DNA of 5,636 nt. Source: CBDCWA01 sp046048295 (GTDB taxonomy: Bacteria; Pseudomonadota; Alphaproteobacteria; Rhizobiales; Hyphomicrobiaceae). This document shows, piece after piece, positions 1 to 5,634 of this stretch. The first letter of the stretch is position 1. Each line of letters starts with the position of its first letter. The stretch is taken from positions 1 through 5,636 of the forward strand of contig JBJOGJ010000246.1 in the NCBI GenBank assembly GCA_046048295.1, read 5' to 3'. Below the pieces are notes generated by a model. The model was not told the DNA's origin, did no database searches, and saw only the letters and a program-made list of their open reading frames with translations. The position numbers and the translations under genes are program-made.

Positions 1-1
1 C

Positions 2-1234
2 CTCGACAAGCAGCAGGGTACGGCCGGCGTCACTTCTGGATCGATGGCCCAGCAGACATCCGAGGGCATTGCCGGCGCCGTAATACTCCTGGTTCGACGG
101 CGTCTCGCAACGATGGCTTCGAGGCTCGGTCAGCGCCTTGTCGGCTCTGTGCTGGGGCGGCTCGTCTCGATCGTGGCTGGAGGGGTCGGCCTCGCGCTGA
201 TCGCCAAGGATATCTGGGACCTTAGAAATGGCGTCATTCCAATCATTTCCACGGAAATGAAGTCGAAAGAAACCAAGGAGAAGGTCAAGCTCGAGCTTGC
301 CAAGACGATTTCGGAACAGATCAAGCAACAGTCGGAAGAGATTGCCAGCGGAACGGCGGATCGCATCGTCGAGATCTGGCGCGAGTTCCGCCGCGGCCAT
401 GCCAAAGTGCTCGACTTATCGGACAAGGATCCAGCGTTTCGCCGGTTCCTCGACCGCACTCGGGCTTCGGATCTCGCTCGTCTCGACGAGGTGGTAGCGC
501 TGTTGCTGCCCAAGGAGGGCGAGAAAGGCATACTGGCGCGACTGAAAAACGGCACGTTGCAGCGGGCGGTGACCGAGTTGCCGGAAACGGGCATGCAGAT
601 TGCTCGAGATACCCAGTCGATTGAAAGAGCGATGCTCTGGCAGGCATTGGCCGGCACCGACCTGCCGAAAGTGACGGCGCTCGGACTCCACAAGCGCGCT
701 GTGCCTCAAGACTTCACGCGTGCGGGCCTGAGCCGGCTGTTGGCACTCGATGACGAACTCGTCATAACGCGACTTGCCGAGGTGCCGAGCGAGGCTCGCG
801 TCGGCCTGTTAGAGATCGGCGACAATAATTTGCTGAAGCTTGCACGTAGCCTTGGGGCTGGCGAACTCGCGACTCTTTCTGGTTATCTGACCGGGCTCGA
901 AGCCGGGGCGCGTAAGCAGGTCCTGACAGCGGTGGCTGAAACCCCGGCGCGCATGCGGGTTCTTGCGGTGCCCAGGGTGCGCGATGCCGTTCTTGCGAGC
1001 CGCGACCAGAAGGCTGCTGTCACGATGATGCTGATGTCGCCGCCGGTGTTCGACCTTGCTATTCTGCAACGCCATCTGAACCTGGTCCTCGATGGGCGTG
1101 TGAGCCCCATCCTTTTGTGGGAGAAGCATCCGATCGCAATTGTGACCGGTGTGCTCCTGCTCCTGATGCTGATTCTCATCCTGCGTCGCCTGACCAGCCG
1201 TCGACGGCCCTCAAAGGCCGCCAGCCCGCACTGA
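2..1234 (+). CDS. Unrecognised membrane-anchored protein, 5' end outside the window
   Basis: I do not recognise this family. The frame is open from base 2, with no stop before the first ATG at 44, and that ATG has no clear ribosome binding site. The 14 codons before it are GC-rich at third positions, so the gene probably starts upstream of the window. Counting from ATG 44 (396 aa), there is a hydrophobic, glycine-rich segment at about residues 37-54, a charged and probably helical or coiled stretch at 70-120 rich in K and E, and a long helical, leucine-rich middle. A very hydrophobic segment at about 363-380 is followed by an R/K-rich tail (RRLTSRRR). This suggests a protein held by a membrane helix near each end with a soluble helical domain between them. 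Stop is TGA at 1232-1234. The YbjQ-family gene follows after 27 bases, so the two are probably co-transcribed. Coding is well supported; function is unknown. Confidence 0.85.
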   Translation, partial: LDKQQGTAGVTSGSMAQQTSEGIAGAVILLVRRRLATMASRLGQRLVGSVLGRLVSIVAGGVGLALIAKDIWDLRNGVIPIISTEMKSKETKEKVKLELAKTISEQIKQQSEEIASGTADRIVEIWREFRRGHAKVLDLSDKDPAFRRFLDRTRASDLARLDEVVALLLPKEGEKGILARLKNGTLQRAVTELPETGMQIARDTQSIERAMLWQALAGTDLPKVTALGLHKRAVPQDFTRAGLSRLLALDDELVITRLAEVPSEARVGLLEIGDNNLLKLARSLGAGELATLSGYLTGLEAGARKQVLTAVAETPARMRVLAVPRVRDAVLASRDQKAAVTMMLMSPPVFDLAILQRHLNLVLDGRVSPILLWEKHPIAIVTGVLLLLMLILILRRLTSRRRPSKAASPH

Positions 1235-1245
1235 AGATCGTCTCT

Positions 1246-1252
1246 GAAAGGG
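1246..1252 (+). promoter_or_regulatory. Ribosome binding site deciding the GTG start at 1262
   Basis: The sequence GAAAGGG ends 9 bases before the GTG at 1262. No ATG in this frame gives a full-length YbjQ-family protein, so this site supports the GTG as the start codon. Confidence 0.6.
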
Positions 1253-1261
1253 CGGCCGACT

Positions 1262-1585
1262 GTGAAGATCGTGACAACCGGAGATCTTGGCCAAACCCCC
1301 GTTGTGATCGGGACCCTCGTGCATGCTTCGGCAGTGAGCGGGGCCAATATTCTCCGTGACATGCGCGAGGCGATCACGAATACGCTTGGCGGGAAAATGA
1401 CACGATATGAAGCCCTGCTCGACCGGACGATCGACCGGGCGCTGGCCCTGCTTGAAGAAAGGGCCGCAGCAGCAGGTTTCGATGGCGTGCTCGATGTGCG
1501 GATCTCGCATCCACACATTACCGACGGTGCGATTGAGGTGGTCGTGGTCGGCACGGGGTTCAATTACGCCACACCAAGGATGTGA
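1262..1585 (+). CDS. YbjQ/UPF0145-family (DUF74) protein
   Basis: This encodes a 107-aa soluble protein starting at GTG. It has the family layout: a short N-terminal strand region (KIVTTGDLGQTPVV), then VSGANILRDMREAI near residues 26-38, GGKMTRYEALLDRTIDRAL at 43-61, an alanine-rich helix, GFDGVLDVRISH at 72-83, and a last strand ending VVVVGTGFNY. The length matches the usual 100-110 aa. Family members form pentameric rings and are sometimes labelled putative heavy-metal binding, but their biochemical role is not established; I see no cysteine or clear metal site here. The upstream gene ends 27 bases before, and a Shine-Dalgarno-like GAAAGGG precedes the start, consistent with an operon. 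The family call comes from pattern recognition; function is open. Confidence 0.85.
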   Translation: MKIVTTGDLGQTPVVIGTLVHASAVSGANILRDMREAITNTLGGKMTRYEALLDRTIDRALALLEERAAAAGFDGVLDVRISHPHITDGAIEVVVVGTGFNYATPRM

Positions 1586-1607
1586 AAACCACTGTGTTCT
1601 CCACTGG

Positions 1608-1629
1608 TTCCACACCTACCTTCGTGGAA
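1608..1629 (+). other. Hairpin after the YbjQ-family gene, weak terminator at best
   Basis: TTCCAC (1608-1613) and GTGGAA (1624-1629) pair across a 10-base loop, 23 bases after the YbjQ-family stop. No run of T follows, so it is not a standard intrinsic terminator. It could stabilise the mRNA end or be chance. Confidence 0.25.
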
Positions 1630-1632
1630 GCG

Positions 1633-1661
1633 GTGTCAGTGCGCGCGGTCACTGCTATAAG
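1633..1661 (+). promoter_or_regulatory. Candidate promoter for the 58-aa membrane protein gene
   Basis: GTGTCA (1633-1638, 4 of 6 to the -35 consensus) and TATAAG (1656-1661, 5 of 6 to the -10 consensus) are spaced 17 bases apart. Transcription would begin near 1668, about 68 bases before the ATG at 1736. An inverted repeat, CAGTG (1637-1641) and CACTG (1650-1654), fills the spacer. The match comes from inspection only, and alphaproteobacterial promoters are often loose. Confidence 0.4.
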
Positions 1662-1723
1662 CGCGACCAGAAAGATTCGCCCGCGGGCACGCCGTATCTG
1701 TGCTGAGAGCCCGGTTAGTTATC

Positions 1724-1727
1724 GGAG
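1724..1727 (+). promoter_or_regulatory. Ribosome binding site choosing ATG 1736
   Basis: GGAG lies 8 bases before the ATG at 1736. The more upstream in-frame TTG-type start near 1700 has no such site and would add 12 residues of unhelpful sequence. Confidence 0.55.
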
Positions 1728-1735
1728 ATGCCGCA

Positions 1736-1912
1736 ATGACATTGAAGCCGCCTGGAATAGTCACTTTCATGATTTCCGTGATCCTGGTCGTGTGCGCGAT
1801 TATGGCCAAGTATTTCGCGGCTGCGATCCCGCTGATAAACGGGGCCGAATTCGAGGTCATCGTCCTGGCCCACCTCGTTCTGGTGATCGGCTGCCTCATT
1901 CGGGCAGTTTAG
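1736..1912 (+). CDS. Small two-helix inner-membrane protein, function unknown
   Basis: This 58-aa protein starts MTLKPPGIVTFMISVILVV and ends VLVIGCLIRAV. It has two hydrophobic segments, about residues 8-26 and 38-55, joined by a loop containing FAAAIPLINGAEF, so it should be a hairpin membrane protein with both ends on one side. Short proteins with this KPPGIVTF start and a G-C-basic ending look familiar to me from Rhizobiales genomes, where they carry no assigned function. The ATG is chosen because GGAG sits 8 bases upstream. A candidate promoter about 80 bases upstream would let it be expressed separately from the YbjQ-family gene. It is too short and hydrophobic for a confident functional guess. 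Confidence 0.7.
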   Translation: MTLKPPGIVTFMISVILVVCAIMAKYFAAAIPLINGAEFEVIVLAHLVLVIGCLIRAV

Positions 1913-2014
1913 ACGGCGGCGAGTGGGCGGATTGCCGCGGGCTTGGGAAACTCTGTCGCGCGTCAGTTCGACAACTGGATGCTGAACGGGCTTTTGCCGA
2001 TCATGCATCCATGA
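1913..2014 (+). other. Doubtful short reading frame following the TAG of the 58-aa gene
   Basis: Directly after the TAG at 1910-1912 the same frame stays open for 33 codons to a TGA at 2012-2014. It has GC-rich third positions and a plausible protein-like composition (RIAAGLGNSVARQFDNWMLN). No ATG or GTG with a ribosome binding site begins it: the only starts in frame are ATT 1931, TTG 1943 and a late ATG 1979. Its TGA overlaps the next ATG as ATGA, a common coupling arrangement. It could be a decayed gene remnant, stop readthrough, or chance. Confidence 0.2.
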
Positions 2015-2169
2015 GAGATGCGCGCAACATAGTATCAGGTCTGTTCGAGCGGTTCGTGCCGACGGAGCGTTTGCGTGGCTCGTCGGGCGGGCTGATCCTG
2101 GCCATCCTGCTGACCGCTGCTGCCGTGGTTTTCCTCCTGACGGCGTGGCCACCCGAGCCAGCCCGCTAG
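2011..2169 (+). CDS. Possible 52-aa single-helix membrane protein
   Basis: The frame begins MRDARNIVSGLFERFVPTER and holds one clear membrane helix at about residues 26-45 (GGLILAILLTAAAVVFLLTA), ending in a proline-rich tail and TAG. Codon third positions are GC-rich from about residue 11 onward, but the first ten codons include AGA, ATA, GTA and TCA, which are unusual here, and no strong ribosome binding site precedes the ATG. The ATG overlaps the stop of the preceding doubtful frame (ATGA). It is followed by the convergent GT39 gene 69 bases on. I do not recognise it; translation is plausible, not shown. Confidence 0.4.
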   Translation: MRDARNIVSGLFERFVPTERLRGSSGGLILAILLTAAAVVFLLTAWPPEPAR

Positions 2170-2238
2170 AGCGACTTCGGGCTTGAGAGGTGTGCCAGCG
2201 CCTTGGCAGACCTGCTGCACGGCTATCTTTGACCAACA

Positions 2239-3756
2239 CTATTCGCTTCTGCGCTCGAACCCACCCAGCCTGAAGAAATAGAGGCGCCGCATGCTCGTGC
2301 CGCCGGTCGGAACGTCACGTGTTCCAAGCTTCTCGACGTGCCGGAATCCCGAAGTGATTTGTTCCGGCCACTCAACGAGACTGACAAGCAGTACCGGCTC
2401 ACCGGATGCGGCCGCATAGGGTCTGGTCAACTCGAAATGGTCGGTGGGGCGACCTGATCTGCGCCAGGCGAGGACCGGCGGTTGTGCGTTTTCCTCGGCG
2501 ATGGCCGGCAGATAGTAGAGCAGTTCCGCCACCAGGGCACGTTCCTCGCCCAGTATTGCCTTGTATGGCTGGCCTTTCTGTCGCGCATTACGAACCTGCT
2601 CGGCAGTGGCCTGCGCGACCTCTTCCCAGCCAAGTGTGCGGGCGAAAGGATTGCCTCCACCAGGCAGCGCAATCCGGCTTGCCAGCGTGGTGGAACCGGT
2701 GAGCAGCAGGAGAACCGCAAGATGGATGGCGAACGAGGCTTGCAGCCATCTCCAGTCGGAAGCCCTTATCATTGAGGCAACGACGACGACTGAGGCCGCA
2801 ACATAGGCGACTGCGGCCCAATTTGCATGAGCGCGGGAGATGAATGCCTGAACGGTCACGATTGCGATGATGGGCAGTGCGAAGGAAAGCAGCAGGCGTT
2901 CAGGCTCCGCGAAACCTTCCAGTGGGCGGCGCCAGACGATGACCAGCAGTCCCGCGAAGAGTATCGGGCCGAACACGCCGAATTGTGCTCCGAAGAATTC
3001 CAAGGCCTTGACCGGGTTGATGAGCTGCCCGCTCCATTTGGCGTTGTCCGCCGTATGGGAGAACGTAGCGAAGCTGTTGGATGCATTCCAGATCAGGTTC
3101 GGTGCAATGAGCAGTATCGCGACGACCACCGCTGTCCACAGGCGCGGGTCGCCTACCCGGCGCCGCCCGGTTTCGGACCAGGCCGCGTACGTCAGAAGCC
3201 CGACAGCAAAATAGGCCATCGCGTACTTTGCATTCAGACCGAGGCCAAGTGCGAGACCGAGCACCAATGCTGGCCACCACCGGCGGCTCTCGCCCATCGC
3301 GACGAAGGCATAGAGGGCGAGGGCCCAGAAGGTGAGTAGGGGTGCGTCGGTGGAAATTATGCCAGCTGAAAGCGAAATTCCGGGGAGCGTGGCGAAGGCG
3401 AGGGCGGACCAGAAACCGATCCGTGCGTCATAGAGGCGTGAGCCGATGGCGAAGATAATCAGCGCGGTCGCTGTGTGAAACAGTGGCGAGGGCAGGCGGA
3501 TGCAGAACTCCGATCCGCCACAGACCGCTGTGGCAGCACCAATGGCCCATGCAATGAGGGGGGGCTTCGAATAGTAGCCGAACGCCGGTTCCTGGCTCCA
3601 GCTCCAGTACTGCGCTTCGTCGAAAAAAAGGTCCGTGGAATTCAGCGCCAGTGCAACAAGCCTCACGAAGAGAAGACCGGCGAGCAACAATCCGAGCCAT
3701 CTGAGCGACGACTGACCACGAAGCTCGGCAAGAGCGCCCGCTGCCGGCAGTTTCAT
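2239..3756 (-). CDS. GT39-family (PMT_2/ArnT-like) membrane glycosyltransferase
   Basis: This 505-aa polytopic inner-membrane protein probably takes a sugar from a polyprenyl-phosphate donor at the periplasmic face and puts it on lipid A, LPS core or another acceptor. Visible family signs are FFDEAQYW at residues 44-51 in the first periplasmic loop (D46/E47, the expected acidic catalytic or metal site), YYSKPPLIAW at 61-70, STDAPLLTFW at 135-144 and RAHANWAAVAY at 308-318. There are about ten hydrophobic segments up to residue 355, then a soluble, presumably periplasmic C-terminal domain at 360-505. ArnT and the rhizobial RgtA-D proteins share this plan and a length near 500. The start at 3756 gives a normal N-terminus with a basic residue before helix 1 and a GC-rich ribosome site (ACGGGG) 5 bases upstream. 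The frame is open further to 4110, but that part overlaps the divergent GT2 gene and has no family likeness. Substrate is unknown. Confidence 0.92.
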   Translation of the reverse strand: MKLPAAGALAELRGQSSLRWLGLLLAGLLFVRLVALALNSTDLFFDEAQYWSWSQEPAFGYYSKPPLIAWAIGAATAVCGGSEFCIRLPSPLFHTATALIIFAIGSRLYDARIGFWSALAFATLPGISLSAGIISTDAPLLTFWALALYAFVAMGESRRWWPALVLGLALGLGLNAKYAMAYFAVGLLTYAAWSETGRRRVGDPRLWTAVVVAILLIAPNLIWNASNSFATFSHTADNAKWSGQLINPVKALEFFGAQFGVFGPILFAGLLVIVWRRPLEGFAEPERLLLSFALPIIAIVTVQAFISRAHANWAAVAYVAASVVVVASMIRASDWRWLQASFAIHLAVLLLLTGSTTLASRIALPGGGNPFARTLGWEEVAQATAEQVRNARQKGQPYKAILGEERALVAELLYYLPAIAEENAQPPVLAWRRSGRPTDHFELTRPYAAASGEPVLLVSLVEWPEQITSGFRHVEKLGTRDVPTGGTSMRRLYFFRLGGFERRSE

Positions 3757-3814
3757 ATATGCCCCGTTCTGGATCAACCATTGCGATGGTGACGATTTAG
3801 CGTGTTGTGCGGCT

Positions 3815-3839
3815 GGCGGAAAGCCTGCTAGCTTCCGCC
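3815..3839. repeat. Inverted repeat in the divergent intergenic region
   Basis: GGCGGAA (3815-3821) and TTCCGCC (3833-3839) are perfect inverted repeats. Inside, GC (3823-3824) pairs with GC (3831-3832) past a bulged A at 3822, giving a 9-bp imperfect stem with a 6-base loop. It lies between the starts of the divergent GT39 and GT2 genes, where an operator or a leader hairpin on the GT39 transcript would sit. Confidence 0.5.
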
Positions 3840-3867
3840 CGCTCGAATTCGGCGCGCCGCGCCCTGG

Positions 3868-3873
3868 TATACT
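3868..3873 (+). promoter_or_regulatory. Candidate -10 element for the GT2/LAB_N transcript
   Basis: TATACT matches the -10 consensus at 5 of 6 bases and sits about 50 bases before the GT2 ATG. The sequence 17 bases upstream (GAATTC) is a poor -35, so either an activator helps or the element is chance. Confidence 0.35.
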
Positions 3874-3922
3874 GCAAAGAGCTGGGAGATGGGGCGCGCT
3901 CTGGCGCGGCAAGGGGAGCCAA

Positions 3923-4672
3923 ATGCGAATTTCGGTGGTCATTCCGGCGCTCAACGAGGCTGGGAACATCGGACGGCTGGTGGAGGAGACGTATGCCGAA
4001 GTCCCAGCCGATCTCCTGGCCGAGGTGATCGTCGTCGACGATGGCAGTGACGATTCGACGGGGGATGAAATCCGCGCCCTGCAGGACGGCGATGGCCATC
4101 CGGGTCTCATCTATCTCCGCCATGAACGCCGGTCAGGCCAGAGCGTTGCGATGAGAACCGGGATCCTGCACGCGACTGCTGAAGTGATCGCCACGATGGA
4201 TGGCGATGGCCAGAACGACCCGCGTGATATAGCTCGACTGGTCGCTTTGCTGGGGGCGCCCGGCAGCGAGGGACCAGCCCTGGTCGGCGGCGTTCGTACC
4301 AACCGCAAGGCTGAGGGCTCGAAGCGCTTCGCGTCGAAAGCTGCCAACTGGATCCGCGATGCGCTTTTGCGAGACGATTGTCCAGACACGGGATGTGGCA
4401 TCAAGGTCTACTGGCGGCAGGCATTTCTCATGCTCCCCTTCTTCACGAGCATGCACCGTTATCTTCCGGCACTGTTCTTGAGTTACGGGCACAAGGTTGC
4501 CTACCACCCGGTGAACGACCGGCCGCGCCAGATCGGAAATTCGAAATACAACAATCTCGGGCGGGCGCTGATCGGCATCTACGATCTGTTCGGCGTTCGG
4601 TGGCTGCGGCGGCGCACGGTTGTGCCTGTGGTCGTTGAGGTGCGCCCCCGGCACCAAAAATCTGCCGAATAG
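3923..4672 (+). CDS. GT2 polyprenyl-phosphate glycosyltransferase (DPM1/ArnC/RgtE-like)
   Basis: This 249-aa enzyme should transfer a sugar from a nucleotide sugar to a polyprenyl phosphate on the cytoplasmic membrane face, making the donor for the GT39 partner. It has a GT-A fold layout: ISVVIPALNEAGNIGRLV at residues 3-20, VIVVDDGSDDST at 35-46, GQSVAMRTGI at 72-81, the metal-binding DGD (D93, D95) in TMDGDGQNDP, and DTGCGIKVY at 155-163. A basic HPVNDRPRQIGNSKYN stretch at 195-210 comes before a final amphipathic part, GIYDLFGVRWLRRR. Unlike GtrB/ArnC-type members, it has no clear pair of C-terminal membrane helices, so it is probably peripheral, as in short DPM1-like and RgtE-like enzymes. 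Start ATG 3923 is preceded by AGGGGAG (3912-3918). The LAB_N gene follows 85 bases on. The exact sugar (galacturonate, mannose, aminoarabinose or other) is not readable. Confidence 0.92.
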   Translation: MRISVVIPALNEAGNIGRLVEETYAEVPADLLAEVIVVDDGSDDSTGDEIRALQDGDGHPGLIYLRHERRSGQSVAMRTGILHATAEVIATMDGDGQNDPRDIARLVALLGAPGSEGPALVGGVRTNRKAEGSKRFASKAANWIRDALLRDDCPDTGCGIKVYWRQAFLMLPFFTSMHRYLPALFLSYGHKVAYHPVNDRPRQIGNSKYNNLGRALIGIYDLFGVRWLRRRTVVPVVVEVRPRHQKSAE

Positions 4673-4746
4673 TTGAAGAGTGACAACGGCGCCACTTGCC
4701 GCGAGTGAACTTTTGGCGTTTCGTCGCCGTTCGAATGCCGCAAGCC

Positions 4747-4750
4747 GAGG
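4747..4750 (+). promoter_or_regulatory. Ribosome binding site choosing ATG 4758
   Basis: GAGG ends 7 bases before ATG 4758. An in-frame GTG at 4680 would add 26 residues that do not resemble the N-terminus of LAB_N proteins, so the ATG is preferred. Confidence 0.55.
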
Positions 4751-4757
4751 ATCAACA

Positions 4758-5108
4758 ATGGACGCCCTGGCAAAGCTAGCAAGCTGGTGGGCCAACACGC
4801 CAACCACGGAAATCGTGTGGCTGACGATCGGGTTCTGTGCTCAGCTCATGTTCTCCATGCGCTTCATCGTGCAGTGGCTTGCCAGTGAGCGGGCGCGTCA
4901 GTCGATAGTTCCGGAAACCTTCTGGTACTTCAGCTTTGCCGGAGGGCTGATGTTGTTTGCCTATGCGATCTATCGCATGGACCCTGTCTTCATTCTCGGG
5001 CAGGGCACGGGGCTGTTGATCTATGCCCGAAACATCCAGATGATCTGGCAGTCAAAGCGGGCAGCGAATACCCCCGATGCCGCGCGGGCGCATGGGGCGG
5101 GGGAATAG
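4758..5108 (+). CDS. LAB_N (lipid A biosynthesis N-terminal domain) small membrane protein
   Basis: This 116-aa protein is a stand-alone copy of the domain found at the N-terminus of some LpxB proteins (Pfam LAB_N). It has three membrane segments at about residues 19-37, 54-71 and 75-93, with the family motifs QLMFSMRFIVQWLASE (29-44), SIVPETFWYFSFAGG (49-63) and GQGTGLLIYARN (81-92). The C-terminal 20 residues are hydrophilic. In rhizobia a small protein of this kind (RgtF, as I recall) works with the GT2 enzyme RgtE. It is plausible here that the protein aids synthesis or flipping of the lipid-linked sugar, much as ArnE/ArnF do. The gene follows GT2 by 85 bases on the same strand and likely shares its transcript. 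It lacks the LpxB catalytic part, so it is not lipid-A-disaccharide synthase. The family call is strong; the role is inferred. Confidence 0.9.
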   Translation: MDALAKLASWWANTPTTEIVWLTIGFCAQLMFSMRFIVQWLASERARQSIVPETFWYFSFAGGLMLFAYAIYRMDPVFILGQGTGLLIYARNIQMIWQSKRAANTPDAARAHGAGE

Positions 5109-5120
5109 ACTTGGGAGTGC

Positions 5121-5152
5121 CGGGCATTGAATTGCCGGGTGCCCGATATTTT
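5121..5152 (+). terminator. Possible weak terminator after the LAB_N gene
   Basis: CGGGCA (5121-5126) and TGCCCG (5140-5145) form a 6-bp stem with a 13-base loop, followed by GATATTTTA, which is T-rich. It sits 12 bases after the LAB_N stop. The large loop makes it weak; a shorter alternative, GGCA (5123-5126) with TGCC (5133-5136), competes. Confidence 0.4.
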
Positions 5153-5332
5153 AGGTTCACAAAACTGAAGCATATGCTATATGGAGGCTCTCTGGTTCTG
5201 CCACGATGCTTTCGCGTCGAGGCGGTAGCTTGGGCGCGGGATTACCTGTCTCGTGGCAAGACTGAATTTCGGACAATCAGGGGATCCGGCCGCCTCGCGC
5301 GGAATAGACGGTTTTTCTGGTTGCCGCATCTG

Positions 5333-5361
5333 TTGGCCTAGTCGATCTAGGCCGATACGAT
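5333..5361 (+). promoter_or_regulatory. Candidate tRNA-fMet promoter with palindromic spacer
   Basis: TTGGCC (5333-5338) and TACGAT (5356-5361) each match their sigma-70 consensus at 4 of 6 bases, with an ideal 17-base spacer. Transcription would start near 5368, leaving a leader of about 20 bases before the tRNA. The inverted repeat GGCCTAG-TCGAT-CTAGGCC (5335-5353) overlaps the -35 and fills the spacer. This is by eye only. Confidence 0.45.
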
Positions 5362-5387
5362 GTCAGCCTGAAAAGGCGGATTGGTGA

Positions 5388-5465
<78 letters not shown>

Positions 5466-5493
5466 ATAAGGCACTGAAATTGCTTACTAAATC

Positions 5494-5534
5494 AAAAAGC
5501 CCTGATCCTCGCGGACAGGGCTTTTTGGTGTTTT
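5494..5534 (+). terminator. Strong intrinsic terminator after tRNA-fMet, probably bidirectional
   Basis: AAAAAGCCCTG (5494-5504) pairs with CAGGGCTTTTT (5516-5526) as an 11-bp stem. Past a bulged A, TCC (5506-5508) also pairs with GGA (5513-5515), closing on a TCGC tetraloop. T-rich sequence follows. The A run on the 5' side means it could also end transcripts coming from the right on the minus strand. Confidence 0.85.
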
Positions 5535-5551
5535 GGCACATTCTTGGCACA
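5533..5551. repeat. Direct repeat TTGGCACA, two copies 11 bases apart
   Basis: TTGGCACA occurs at 5533-5540 and again at 5544-5551, so the copies share one face of the helix. They lie right after the tRNA terminator. Such spaced repeats next to a tRNA resemble integrase arm sites, but two copies alone are weak evidence. Confidence 0.45.
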
Positions 5552-5567
5552 GTCAGAACCAATCCGC

Positions 5568-5581
5568 TGCCCCTAGGGGCA
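5568..5581. repeat. Perfect 14-bp palindrome
   Basis: TGCCCCTAGGGGCA is a perfect palindrome with no central loop, as expected for a dimeric DNA-binding protein rather than an RNA hairpin. No gene is visible around it within the window. Confidence 0.6.
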
Positions 5582-5618
5582 ACAAATCTCAACACCTGAA
5601 TCGCTCAGGCACCCGTCC

Positions 5619-5634
5619 CAGCATGCCAGCATGC
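5619..5634. repeat. Tandem 8-bp repeat at the window edge
   Basis: CAGCATGC is present twice in tandem (5619-5626 and 5627-5634). Each copy holds the palindrome GCATGC. The window ends two bases later, so more copies may follow. Confidence 0.5.

Noticed and set aside
883..1563. 226-codon minus-strand open frame
   Set aside because: Rich in R and S, antisense to two well-supported plus-strand genes, with no motif; a mirror of GC-rich codon bias.
1582..2010. Upstream part of a 195-codon plus-strand frame ending at 2169
   Set aside because: It overlaps the better supported 58-aa membrane gene in another frame and has R/C/H-rich, protein-unlike composition; only the last 52 codons look plausible.
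2193..2208. Terminator between the convergent small gene and GT39 (TGCCA/TGGCA)
   Set aside because: Only 5 bp of stem and no T run on either strand.
2827..3339. 170-codon plus-strand frame inside the GT39 region
   Set aside because: Antisense to conserved GT39 membrane segments; composition (E/Q/R/C-rich) is a shadow of that gene.
3757..4110. N-terminal extension of the GT39 frame on the minus strand (to a 623-aa protein)
   Set aside because: The added part overlaps the divergent GT2 gene antisense, has low-complexity S/R/P composition and no family likeness; ATG 3756 gives a normal 505-aa protein.
4680..4757. GTG-started N-terminal extension of the LAB_N protein
   Set aside because: The 26 extra residues are not like LAB_N starts, and ATG 4758 has GAGG 7 bases upstream.
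4758..5108. Lipid-A-disaccharide synthase (LpxB)
   Set aside because: Only the LAB_N membrane domain is present; the glycosyltransferase part of LpxB is missing and the gene ends normally.
5111..5341. 76-codon frame between the LAB_N gene and the tRNA
   Set aside because: TTG start without a ribosome binding site, mixed third-position use, no recognisable feature, and it runs through a likely terminator and the tRNA promoter.
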